From assembly GCA_907163375.1 (NCBI GenBank), contig CAJQUW010005239.1, positions 248,001-312,000 of the forward strand: a stretch of DNA of 64,000 nt, written 5' to 3'. Positions 12,478 to 22,820 of this stretch are shown here, piece after piece (positions within the stretch are counted from its first letter, which is position 1; each line of letters begins with the position of its first letter). The notes below the pieces were generated by a model. That model was given only the letters and a program-made list of their open reading frames with translations. It was not told the DNA's origin and ran no database searches. The DNA comes from Prostheceraeus crozeri (Eukaryota; Platyhelminthes; Polycladida; Euryleptidae). Position numbers and translations under genes: made by a program.

Positions 12478-14028
12478 CAGACTTGTGTCAACTACTCATA
12501 AAATGTGATTGATTACAATTACAGATTACTTGATTGAGAATGTAATTGATTGCATCTCTATCAATGTTATTGATTACAATTACAGTTTTTCTTCAATTGC
12601 ATTCCAATTACTTTGCAATTACATTAGATAATTGTCAGCATTACACTATGCGTTTCCCTAACACTTCTTTTTCCTGGTGGATTTTCTTAGGATAATTATA
12701 ATTGCTCCACGGAAAAGCAGTCAATCCTTGTAGCATTGGTATTAAGTTTCCACCTTTTTATCCTCCCCTAAGTGTTTTCGACTTACATCTCACCTACGAT
12801 TCAAAGTGAAGATGTAGAATGGGGATACAGAGACTCGTAGCTTCTAGGAGACTTTACTATGATTGTAATTACATCTCTATTAAGACTTAAATTGATTTGA
12901 ATACTTCAACTTTGGCTTCTAGAAGAATTCATTTGTCTCTCTTTTTCCGAGACGAAAATTAAGCAATAATAGCTTCTGATTTATATATTTTCAGCTCGGC
13001 AATTAAGATTAGCAAGAAAATCATAACACCGGCACTGAATTTATAAGTGTTTATTATCATTATTTTCCATTCATTTTTTCGTTATTTTTTAGCAGCATTG
13101 TCTTTTTAAATTTTGTTGGCAAATATTTCATTTATCAATTCATTATCATGCATAAGCTGAAATATAATAAACTGCAATATAGAAGTATAAGGCTTTCACA
13201 AACATCATCTTACCGTCCAATATAGTCGAAATTTCTAAATATAATAAATTTAAAAACCTAGCAATTACAATCCTTCTCCTATCTATGCACATTTATGTAG
13301 TGATCACCAGCAGTGAAAAACTTCAAATCGATATAGATCGCATCGCAGCCATTTGACCGCTATGTAGAGGGTAGTTTTAGTGCTCTTGGTGGCATAAAAG
13401 ACATTTAAGCATATAGAATTTTTTAAGATAGTAAACTTTTTTCGATTAGAGTTTCCACTCTCATAAATCCCTACTTATTGTTCTATGCATTCATGAGCAT
13501 GCCTTTGTCTTCATTGTGATTGATTATGCGACTACATTCTAACTGTCTTGTGTAATTGCAATTACAATTACGTGTTTGAAATTACAATTACTGTAATTAG
13601 TAATTGTAATCAACTACATTTTATAATGAGTAATTTGTAATTATAATCAATTACATTTCTAGCCATGTAATTGAGAAGTAACTGTGATTACTTTGCAATC
13701 AGCACTGTTAAATATTCATTCAACATGCAGCATGAATTATTGTATCTGCGCGCCGATAATGCGTTGCAGCATCTGTTGATAATACGATGTTGTGAAGTTG
13801 TACTTAGATGTGTATACAACTTCAACAACTACAGGTAAATTTTTTAACGAAATTCAAGACGAAACTTATTGTCAAAATCCTAATTAAGAACCGGCAGTTA
13901 TCTGATGTAATTGAGTGTAACTGAAGAAATACGGAGTAATTTGTAATTGTAATTAATTGCATTGATAAAGATGTAATTAGTAATTGTTATTAATTACATT
14001 TCATTAGTAATTGATTGACACAAGTCTG
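12478..14028. mobile_element. Non-autonomous terminal-inverted-repeat element with ATTAC-rich ends
   Basis: The left end CAGACTTGTGTCAA (12478-12491) is matched exactly by TTGACACAAGTCTG at 14015-14028. Inside both ends are dense clusters of the motif GTAATTG/CAATTAC (12505-12630, 13545-13680, 13905-14015), which look like multiple transposase-binding sites. The internal part (about 12650-13540) is anonymous with no transposase. The flanking 8-mers CTCTACTC and CTTTCTGA do not match, so the target duplication has decayed or the family is not hAT. The CAG start and subterminal repeats suggest hAT. Confidence 0.7.
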
Positions 14029-15980
14029 CTTTCTGATAACAAATGAGTATAGCTATTGCAGAAAGATTCTATTGCGACTAATCTGCCAGTAGATAGGAGA
14101 TATTCCTGACGAAAGAATTAATTCATGAATTCACACAAGCATATGTAAGCATACATTTACATACAATCCTAGTAGACATACTGAAGCAAATTATGCGCAT
14201 TATTGTGCAATACCACACTTCATACTATCACATCATTCATACGATCAGATACGCTTAAATAGGTCTATTCATATACATCACAGTGCAATGTCATTATACT
14301 CAATATATGTTGTAAATGTAAATTCACACGATCATAAATACTTTCTAATCATGGCCCGCGGGCTTTGATATCTAGGTCTAGCCCGAGCCCGTGTGGTTGG
14401 GTTCCACCTCTGAAGGGGACCCTGTGTCTTCAATGGTGTTTATGGTGCAGGTATAATTCCACCAATTGTACCCATGCATATCCTATTTATTTGACTGCTC
14501 AGCTGACAATAAAAATGAATTGGAATTAACGTTAGATTATACCATGCTTAATGTATGCGGTTGATAAAAGTGAAAGACTCGGTCATTCCCTCAGTACTTA
14601 AATTATCTGAAGCATTGATTCCATTTTCGGTTTGACACCGTTGAAATTTGATGGCCACAAAACGAAAGGGCGCCGCCAAAGAGAGACCTCGGTGCCCGTC
14701 CCTCTCCGGAAATTTCCAAGTTGCATCGCCAAAAAATGTCTACACGTTTCCTTAGTTGAGGAATCCTTCTACCAGTGAATACCAGCAATTATGAGGTGGG
14801 CAGACGTAAATATATTTTTCAATTTCTGATCTATTCAGTGATCCTTCGTTTCTCATTCTTTGTTATGTACAGTACCGACTTCTGACTGCCCCAGCAAAAG
14901 CGGATTAATTATAGGCTTGCTTCAATTTCTTTATGCATATGCAACAGTGACACTTCTTTTACTCAAATTGCATTATTGATGCGTTTCTTCACATTGCATT
15001 ATTTTGGACTACCGGCCAACAAACGCAAGTTAGTAAATTATAATCACTGAAACGATCGGGTGAAGCAACGGGATTTTTTTTTGTAATTCAGTTCTTTTCC
15101 ATCGAAAGCTCAAAACTAATGACATATGCTACATGGACAAAAAAGCAGGATATTGTGCGTTGTGATCAAAAGCTCATTCATAATCATTATAGGGCTACTT
15201 TCAATTGATGCTTATATCAAATCTCCAAAAACGTTGAGGGTAATGGATTTATCTTTTTTGTCTATGAAATAATACAATTCAGTCATACATTTGGTAAGGC
15301 AATGTAATTACATAATTTTGTAATGGAGCGTCTCTTCCGAAAATCTTTTTCGATACTGTGCCACTGACTCTAATTTCCTCTTTAAACATCAATTTTTTTA
15401 GATACTTTTTCATGGTTTCTATATCACTGTTCCTTGATAATATACATGTAGATAAGGCCGTGCCTGGTGCGTCCGCTGATTAAAAGATTCCTAGAAATCA
15501 AAGGACCATGCATTTTAAAAACTGTTGAAGATGACATTTTTACGGTGCAACTTTAATTAAGATTATTCATGCTCAGATATCAATAGAGAAAACAACGGAT
15601 AAATAGGCAGGCAACATAAATATATGACTTTACTTCCGACGAGTCAAGAAGAACAAATTATATCATAAACTAGCATATTCAAAAACATTTTTGATAGAGC
15701 ATTATTTGATGGACACGACAGAGCCTAGGAAGGGCAACTGGAAATATATCCCAAAAAACTCATGCCTGCACGACAGTTATGGTATATGGACATCCGATGC
15801 AAAAGTCATAGAACACAACAATTGTAGCCTTCTATTGATACGATAGGTTAAAAAGGTGCATTTTCTGAAGTTTGTTGTATTTTCAACAAAGAGTAAAGGT
15901 AACAAAGTGAAATTACTCCTGTTTAAAAAGTCATCTCAGTGAATCGAAAGATAAGCATGTTGTAATGAAAGTCAGGATTC
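14029..15980. other. Anonymous sequence downstream of the secreted-protein gene
   Basis: I see no ORF with protein character. A GC-rich patch at 14352-14400 (GCCCGCGGGC, then GCCCGAGCCCG) looks like a hAT-type subterminal repeat without a partner. The remainder would be intron or 3' flank of the gene at 15981-17249, which is on the minus strand. Confidence 0.4.
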
Positions 15981-17249
15981 TTACCACTGATCACTTGGTT
16001 GGCCCAAAGTTATTTCGTATGAATGATCGTTTTCATTCCGTAAACGACGACGTCTCTTTCTTCTTCGTCTTTTCCTTCCCAGTCTTCGTTTCCTTCTCTT
16101 CCGATTTTCATCTTCCTTCGATGCAGGAAGTCTAAATTCCATCTTCTTAGCAGGCTGTCTTCTGTCTTTTTTAGTGCAATTTCCATTGACGCAAACTAGA
16201 GGAGATTTAACTTTCATTGGATTGGATCCTGCATCAAAGTCATCTAATATGATTGGAAACTCTTCAGTACTTTGACTTTTACCAGTCTTGTAACATTTAC
16301 CTCCCACACATTTGCTTTCTTCATTACCTGTTTCTTTCTTGCTACGTGCATTATCCTTAGGTCTCCGTCTTTTCATTGACCTCTGCATCTTAAGTGAGCC
16401 ACTTCTATTCTCTCGAACTAAACCTCTGTGCCAGTCGGCGTGGTCATCTCTGGTATCAATATCTTCCATGTCAAATTCCAATGGAATACTCGATGCTTCG
16501 CAACGTCCCTCCAGGCAGTTTATAAAAGGATCTTCATCCTCTAAAAATTCGTTAGAATGATGTTCAGATATGTATTTCCTTTGTGTCAGACGTCTTCTAA
16601 TTCTATCCCTTCTGGAACGTTTCTTATTATATCTTCGTTTTCTTCCTGTCGGATGCTCTTTGATTATCATCTTATATCCCCTGCGTCTAACTGGTCGTCT
16701 TTCAACGGCTTGCATTCCTGTTCTTTCACGTTTTCTTACCGGGAAATCCTCTTCTACTGCTTGATAGCTATAGTGTCTCCTAGCTGGTCGGTTTTCAATT
16801 GCTTGATGATTGTGAGCTGATATTCTTAATTCTGGCCATCTGCTTCGACTAATTCGATGGGTCTTCTCTTGATTATTTCGATGACATGCGTTTTCTATTA
16901 AATCACGCAACAGCTCGAAGTCAGTTGGATCATGAACAATTGCCCAGACAGATAGCTCATCAGGATCTCCGTCGTCAGTGTCTCGTTCTTCATATGTTTC
17001 CCTTCGAGTATTATCATATTCGCCCGGATGCGATTCGTCCTCATATTCAAAATAGTCGTAATTTTCTGGAGCTTCTTCAACTGCAACAAGATCGTCTATT
17101 TCGTTCAATAAGGCACGAATTTCTGCTAGGTTATTGTGATTCAAAGAGCGACCTCGTCGGTTTATTGCAGGACAGATCACACTATTCATGGCAATGATAA
17201 TAGAAAAACAAAATATATACAGGTACACTGCCGACATAGTCGGTAGCAT
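15981..17249 (-). CDS. Novel secreted, polybasic protein with three CxxGxC motifs
   Basis: This is a 422-codon ORF. Residues 1-27 are a signal peptide (hydrophobic core YLYIFCFSIIIAMNSV). Residues 45-120 are strongly acidic (YDYFEYEDE, ERDTDDGDPDEL). Residues 149-190 hold three copies of a QA(I/V)E..(R/F)P(A/V)R(R/K) repeat, spaced 14-17 residues apart, next to many dibasic sites. Three CxxGxC motifs follow: CLEGRC at 245-250, CVGGKC at 314-319 and CVNGNC at 353-358. Each is followed 4-15 residues later by a short hydrophobic-acidic stretch (IPLEFD, FPIILD, MEFRLP). The C-terminus from 382 to 405 is nearly all Arg and Lys. A precursor cut at dibasic sites, or a matrix/heparin-binding protein, would fit, but I recognise no family. 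The first ATG is used; a possible acceptor CCTTTTCAG lies just upstream near 17260. The stop overlaps a possible splice donor, CAGTG/GTAAGA, so the gene may continue in a further exon. Confidence 0.7.
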   Translation of the reverse strand: MLPTMSAVYLYIFCFSIIIAMNSVICPAINRRGRSLNHNNLAEIRALLNEIDDLVAVEEAPENYDYFEYEDESHPGEYDNTRRETYEERDTDDGDPDELSVWAIVHDPTDFELLRDLIENACHRNNQEKTHRISRSRWPELRISAHNHQAIENRPARRHYSYQAVEEDFPVRKRERTGMQAVERRPVRRRGYKMIIKEHPTGRKRRYNKKRSRRDRIRRRLTQRKYISEHHSNEFLEDEDPFINCLEGRCEASSIPLEFDMEDIDTRDDHADWHRGLVRENRSGSLKMQRSMKRRRPKDNARSKKETGNEESKCVGGKCYKTGKSQSTEEFPIILDDFDAGSNPMKVKSPLVCVNGNCTKKDRRQPAKKMEFRLPASKEDENRKRRKRRLGRKRRRRKRRRRLRNENDHSYEITLGQPSDQW

Positions 17250-18222
17250 CGAAGAAACTGAAAAGGATCACACCGCAGGCCATGAATGATGATCAAACAT
17301 TAAAAAGCAGCCACCGGTAATCGATCGATTGCACAGACGAACGACCACAGAGATAGATTCATTTGCGTATGTGGACACAATTTCTAGAGCGGACACAATC
17401 CTATTCCAGCCATTGTAAGCAATGGTAACAAGTGATAGATATTGACATAGATATTCGTCTTTCTGTGGCTTGTATGATTGGTCAAGAGCGCGCAATGCAG
17501 AAGCAACTCTCTTGCTCTTATTAAAGAACCTACGAACTTCTACGATCAGATTGCAGGCATGCCTGTCAAGCGAAAAGTCAAGTATATCTTTAACTCAAAT
17601 TTTCTTTGTGATAAATTCGTCAAATGGAAATACTATACACACCGCGCGATTCTTCACGATCTAAATTTACAGACTGTGTGCGTCTAACGTGGTGTCAATG
17701 TTCTGGTCTGTCAGAATTCAGGCTTGAATTTGCATTAAGTTCAATGGAAAATTTATTTTCTTGCCCCTCGAGACTAGCTCTAGACGTGACCATCAGCATT
17801 TAGGAAATACATCTATATACCCAGAAATACAGACAAAGCAATTTATCTCTGTGTGAACGACCACTAGACATTATGATGAAATAGAAAATTACCTTGACGT
17901 CCCAACCATTATCTATTCTCGCTGCAAATTGCATAACACAAACAACAAGAGTCATTATTGCTGTCCCCAACGCCGCCTATTTTGCATGATTCTAAACAAA
18001 GTTCTATCACCAGCAGCGGAACTTGACATTTGCACAACGTGTTGCTTGTGGCACAATCGACTGCACGTTGTTCAATATCCATGGTGCATCATGTTTTCCA
18101 TGATTCAGTTATAGATTCTATTCAGGTTTCATCGGCCATCAACAGCGTCTACCAAAAGACAATAATGGCATACATTCGGCAACCAGAACGCAGTTTCTAC
18201 AGAGAGCATGGCCGAAAATTAG
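17250..18222. other. Upstream region of the secreted-protein gene, no further gene seen
   Basis: This would hold the promoter or upstream introns of the minus-strand gene. Small ORFs here are present identically in the right arm but have no protein signature. I cannot point to a TATA box or a first exon with confidence. Confidence 0.4.
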
Positions 18223-21200
18223 CAGGGTTTCCGTGGGTATGGGGATTCTGTGGGGATGGGTATGGGGTGGGTATGGGGATTGAGGTCACCCCACCGCTCC
18301 CATAGGGCTTCTATGGGGATTCTGTGGGGATTCTGAAGATTTTTGACATTCACTAGAAACAATCGGAGCTGACATCATATCACACAATCAACTTCGATGT
18401 TGAATTACAAATATCACGCAGCCTACTTATCTCACCACTTAAAATGCATGAAATATCAACGCTGATCATTTTCACATTAGTAACACGTGTACGTTCAATA
18501 ATTTTGAATGACTTATAATGATAGATCCAGGGAGTGTCAAGGACGTCTGAAGTGGAAGAATTCTGCAAGTCTCCTTTGCTGCAGAGCCGAATGGAGACTT
18601 ACAAATATTTGCTCTTAGCTGATAAAATTATTTGTGATATAATTAAGCTTGTGTGATCAATGCGATTAATCATTATTAACCTAGATTTTAAACTAATTAC
18701 GATATAGAAGACCTGTTGGGTCCAAGCCACAAGGCAATACACATGAAACTGTTGAATGATTTTCGTCGGATACATGAACAGTGTGATAAAGATTTCTCAC
18801 ACCAAATCATTCAACTGCAACCCATCTATTCGCATTGCAGTCATAGTTATAATGAAAGCTCAGATTTTCACTTGTCCACGACTTGTCAGAACTTTCACTT
18901 TCATCTGATAGGCATCCTTGACTGCACACTTAAGTGTGCCTCAATAAATGGTTCATTGTACTACATTTCATCATCATACACAAATGGGTCAACATCCTCT
19001 CAATTCTTGTGCAATAATTCGATGACATGAGTGGTCAAGAATATCAGGATGATTTTCGTCGAAGTCTTTATTCATAATATTAGATTAGATTGAGTCAGAA
19101 CTTTTTCCTTCACTACGTGTAGGCCTATATAGTCCGATTTCTATTGCGAAACAATTCTAGACTTGAGATGCATGAAGGCCAAACTCGCTTTGACATTTTA
19201 CTTATTTATCGCATTAATGGAGATAGAATTATCAATGATTGCTAAATTCTATCAATTAACGAATATTAAACGGGAGTATTCACACATATGAACATGGCTT
19301 GATCCACTGAGCAATAAACGATGGCTATAATACACAATGGTAGTCCACAAACATATGGTGAAGACCTACATCAGAATTTTTGACAGGTGACTTTTTTGTG
19401 ATAGAGTGACCATTTTGAAATACTGGCAGTGTAACAACATATGAATATTTTTAATTTATGTTCAACGTACCCTGTCTTTGTATGTTGATGAACTTCCTAT
19501 TATTTGAAAATGGCACCACTATAAGCAAACAACCGAATGATAAACTCACATTGGGAAGCCCAAATACCAACTTACAGGACAGCCCAGGATTATATTCTCA
19601 GAAATGGAACATGAAACTCGTACACAATCTATCAAAACAGCCAAATACATGCACTTAGAATTATCTGCAGTAAAAATCGAGTCTTCAGGAAAAGCAGCTG
19701 ACCAAAAACATTGTGGGAACATTAAGGTCCTTCAGGACTTAAACTAACAGTTAAAATGTCAATAGATACTCGTATATTGATAAATATTCACGCTTGCTTT
19801 TGTGAAACATGTTGTACTTAATCACGATTGTCTACAGTGAGGAATTTAAGTATAGTTCTTTTGAAATGAGTGTGTGTATATTTCATGAGAATGCTTCGCA
19901 TAGCATGTATACATGATATAATGCAAGGTCAGGTTTGACTTTACTTGATGTAGACTGGTTGCTTAGTGTTATAACAGTGAACGGTAAAAGGCAAATATAA
20001 GAAACATCGAAATTTCAAAGTAGCGTACTATGCAATGCTCGAGTGTTGTGCAGAATTAAGTACATACTCGTATTAATATTTCATCCCAACATTTCCTTTA
20101 GTCTACATGTATAGTTGTTGAATTTTAATACAAATGTGTCTTCTTTAAGGGAGCAGTAATGCAAAACGTGTACCCTTAAATAATCCTGAAGCAAAATGAA
20201 GTAGGATAGACATGGTCAATAACTAGGTTAAGTGAACCAAAAATCCAAAGTGAGTAAAAGATGAAGTTTGAAAAGCAAAAGCTGATCAATAACCGATTTG
20301 TTATAAAAGCAAAGAAATAAAGACAATGTCGTCATACTAGAAAAAAGAAACATTTCGAGATAGAATTGCGTTTACGGTAAACTACGTTATGGCAGTTTTA
20401 TGGAAAAAGGAAAAAGAGTTCAGAGTTAATTTCTTTTTGTTCTCAACCGCTGTTGATTTATTTGGACAAGTAAAATAGATTGACGATAATCTTTGAACTT
20501 TTTTTTCTGAGAGCCGGGCAAGCGCCACCACTGATGAGGAATGACTTGCATTTACGTCATTATCCGATGACTTCATGTGCGTAGTCTATGCGTAGTGTAG
20601 ACATGCACAATTCATTTTGCCATCTTAATACAGTGATGTAGGCATGAGCAGCGAAAAGCTGGCAGTAGGCATTGCTTAACGGTAGCCTACAGCACCGTTA
20701 GTGAGATAAGAGATTCCCGTGAACAATAGGTGAATTTCTTGGAAATAGGGAATTCTGAATAAAATGGTTGACTTTGATCTTAACCTGTCTGAGAAGCTAA
20801 ACAATACAAATGGACAAATTCATTAGTCTGTTTATCATCATCATTGAGAAAAAAAATATGACACACGATGAATAATGAAAATATATGACATTTTAGAAAA
20901 AAGTATGACATATATATGTCATTTATTTGATGATGAAAATATATGACTGTCATATGAAATATATGATAGTTGGTCACCCTAGTTATGGCAGTTTTATGGA
21001 AAAAGGAAAAAAAGTGTCATGTCTCATGAATCATTAAAGAATTAAGAGTGGAATGAGAAGAACCTATGTAAACTGTACGTGTAAGCTGGCGGCAGACGAC
21101 AAAAACTTACGAATCAGTATAGATAAAGAACACTTATCTGCTAATGCAACCAAATGATTCAAGCAAATGTAAATTTGTGAGTCAAATACGTGAGCATTAA

Positions 21201-21604
21201 ACGAGCATCTAGTCAAACTTTCGCTACAATAATTTCTAAGTGGCAAGTCAGAATCAATGCTCAATAATGATAGAAAATGGGCTACTACAATTTTAAAGAG
21301 CAAAAGGTATATACCGAAGATAGAAAAGAAGTCATGAAAGTTGCAACACGCAGTTGGTGACTTTCTTCAAGGACTCCCATTCCACATCTCCGGAGTAAAA
21401 TACGGCCTTCGGATCGTTGAATGATGTGCAGAAGTTCCACTGAGATGGAGATATTGGACATCAAGCATTCTATACGAACAGGAGCAACATATTAATCAGG
21501 ATCCTATCCTGTGGGGGCATGGGGATTCTGTACGGATACCCACAGGTTTTTTGTGGGCATGGGGTTGGGTGGGGATTCAAATATCAATCCCCACGGCAAC
21601 CCTG
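18223..21604. mobile_element. Non-autonomous element with CAGGGTT(T/G)CCGTGGG ends
   Basis: The left end CAGGGTTTCCGTGGG (18223-18237) is matched in inverse at 21590-21604 with one mismatch. Both ends carry clusters of GGGGATTCTGTGGGG-type repeats (18238-18340; 21515-21590). The interior of about 3.2 kb has no transposase; the small ORFs such as 18716-19030 are unrecognised. The right 177 bp lie outside the inverted-duplication arm, so the copy in the right arm (27787-30975) has only one terminus. No clean target duplication is visible (AAAATTAG versus CAAAAATC). hAT membership is inferred from the CAGGG start and subterminal repeats. Confidence 0.65.
20386..21011. repeat. 30-bp direct repeats around a tATGAC-rich insert
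   Basis: GTTATGGCAGTTTTATGGAA and its next ten bases occur at 20386-20415 and again, identically, at 20982-21011. The intervening sequence ends in TTGGTCACCCTA directly before the second copy and has a run of ATATGACA-type motifs (20850-20975). The layout is that of an insertion flanked by a long target duplication, or of a local tandem event. The same arrangement occurs in the right arm near 28200-28830. Confidence 0.6.
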
Positions 21605-22287
21605 CAAAAATCCGAATTCCACTTTTTCTGCAATCTGATTGTGAAGATGGCGGAACCATTTTTTTGATCCTAAGAATTTCTCAGCAAAATCTTCCTACTC
21701 ACACTATAATTTGAAGATCATAATTATAAATGTAATCGTCATTATCGTGCAGTTCTTCTTTCGGGTGGAAGATTTGTGTGTTTCGACTATCTCTGCCTGG
21801 ACGTAGCCACTACTGAATTTAGTAATTGCTTGACTAACATGTTATGTTTTTTCTTTTTCCACATATAATGAAATTTTAGTTCTGTTGATTGCATTATCTT
21901 AAAAGCACGCCACGAAAGAGAAAAGTATGGACAGAGGTGCATGAGCATGAGCAGCATGCACCGCTACAAGGGAATAGTCCGGGAGCTAGCGTGAAGTTGT
22001 GCAGGGAACGAGGTAGTACATAAAACTTTCACATAGCATAGTACACCTCTAACCTACTGCAAAACTTCGCGTCTGCCGGATCAGATCATTTGCTTTTCAG
22101 ATTAAATAGAGAGGATAACACAATCCTATGTATTTCCAATGGTAAAATTGTGACATCTGAGGTGCTGACTCCATTTTTTCGAATTTTTGCTCATGAAAGT
22201 TACACAGATTGGTATTTTGTTGAACTGGTTATTATAGAAATCATCTACAGATCATGATCTTTCAAATGAGTTATCATTCAGTGACAG
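21605..22287. other. Spacer sequence partly copied to 32.4-32.8 kb
   Basis: No gene is seen. The part 21974-22287 recurs inverted at about 32453-32765, directly outside the right arm. Confidence 0.6.
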
Positions 22288-22415
22288 AGGATGAAGTAAA
22301 GTGTACAAACAGACACTTTTCGTTGGTGTAACTGCAAATTTTAACATAGAAATTTCAGGAAAATTGTTGATATACTTAAACGAAAAGTGTCTGTTTGTAC
22401 ACTTTACTTCATCCT
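22288..22415. repeat. 37-bp palindrome arms with 54-base loop
   Basis: AGGATGAAGTAAAGTGTACA and the next 17 bases (22288-22324) are repeated as the exact reverse complement at 22379-22415. The loop is 22325-22378. The inner parts of the arms read ACAGACACTTTTCGTT and its complement. One arm with part of the loop, in changed orientation, is found at about 32404-32452 at the edge of the right arm. Confidence 0.9.
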
Positions 22416-22820
22416 TTCATATGGTTCAACGAAGCGCATCCTCCACGACCGGAATCTAAGAAGAAGACTGCATTCATTACAAAGAACAGTGAACAACAAC
22501 AACATTGGAAGGAACTTTTTCAACAGAATACTTCACGCTGACTTTACCATTTGACATTTCCGCCTTCAGTCTACCACTCCTTTTATCTGCTGACTTACTT
22601 AACTTGCATAAGAGTTTTCCTTCTTCAACTGTAATCCGTCACGCGTTTGTCATATCGGAATAAAGCTTTTTATTTGCATTTTTTTATTATTATTACATGT
22701 ACCTTGATTTTCTTCTCATGATAATAATTAGAGGTAGCTTATTCATCACCAGCAATATGATGCTGCATAATTCCTTTGTAATTAATATATTAATATTCTG
22801 TAGATAGGCATTCTAATATA
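22416..22820. other. Short coding-like stretch, otherwise anonymous
   Basis: Reading plus strand from 22425 to the TGA at 22539-22541 gives a 38-residue hydrophilic translation (SKKKTAFITKNSEQQQHWKE among it) that looks more like protein than chance. It could be a last exon or an element tail. There is no start codon or convincing acceptor, so I do not call a gene. Confidence 0.25.

Larger units (their letters stand above)
16803..21427. repeat. Left arm of large inverted duplication
   Basis: The sequence 16803-21427 is present again, reverse-complemented, at 27787-32395. Differences are a handful of substitutions (for example VP/VS, DV/DI and SV/SI changes in matching ORFs), single-base indels, and one length change of about 17 bp in a GGGGAT-rich tract near 18250-18280. 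The arm contains the first 149 codons of the secreted-protein gene, its upstream 1 kb, and most of the element at 18223-21604. Identity is by eye around 99 percent or higher. Confidence 0.95.

Noticed and set aside
16312..17197. Plus-strand ORFs of 82-103 codons opposite the secreted-protein gene
   Set aside because: They are antisense shadows of the Arg/Lys/Glu-rich coding strand, with serine- and leucine-rich translations typical of such shadows.
18716..19030. 104-codon ORF present in both palindrome arms as a conserved gene
   Set aside because: Its conservation between arms only reflects the recent duplication. It lies inside a non-autonomous element and has no protein signature.
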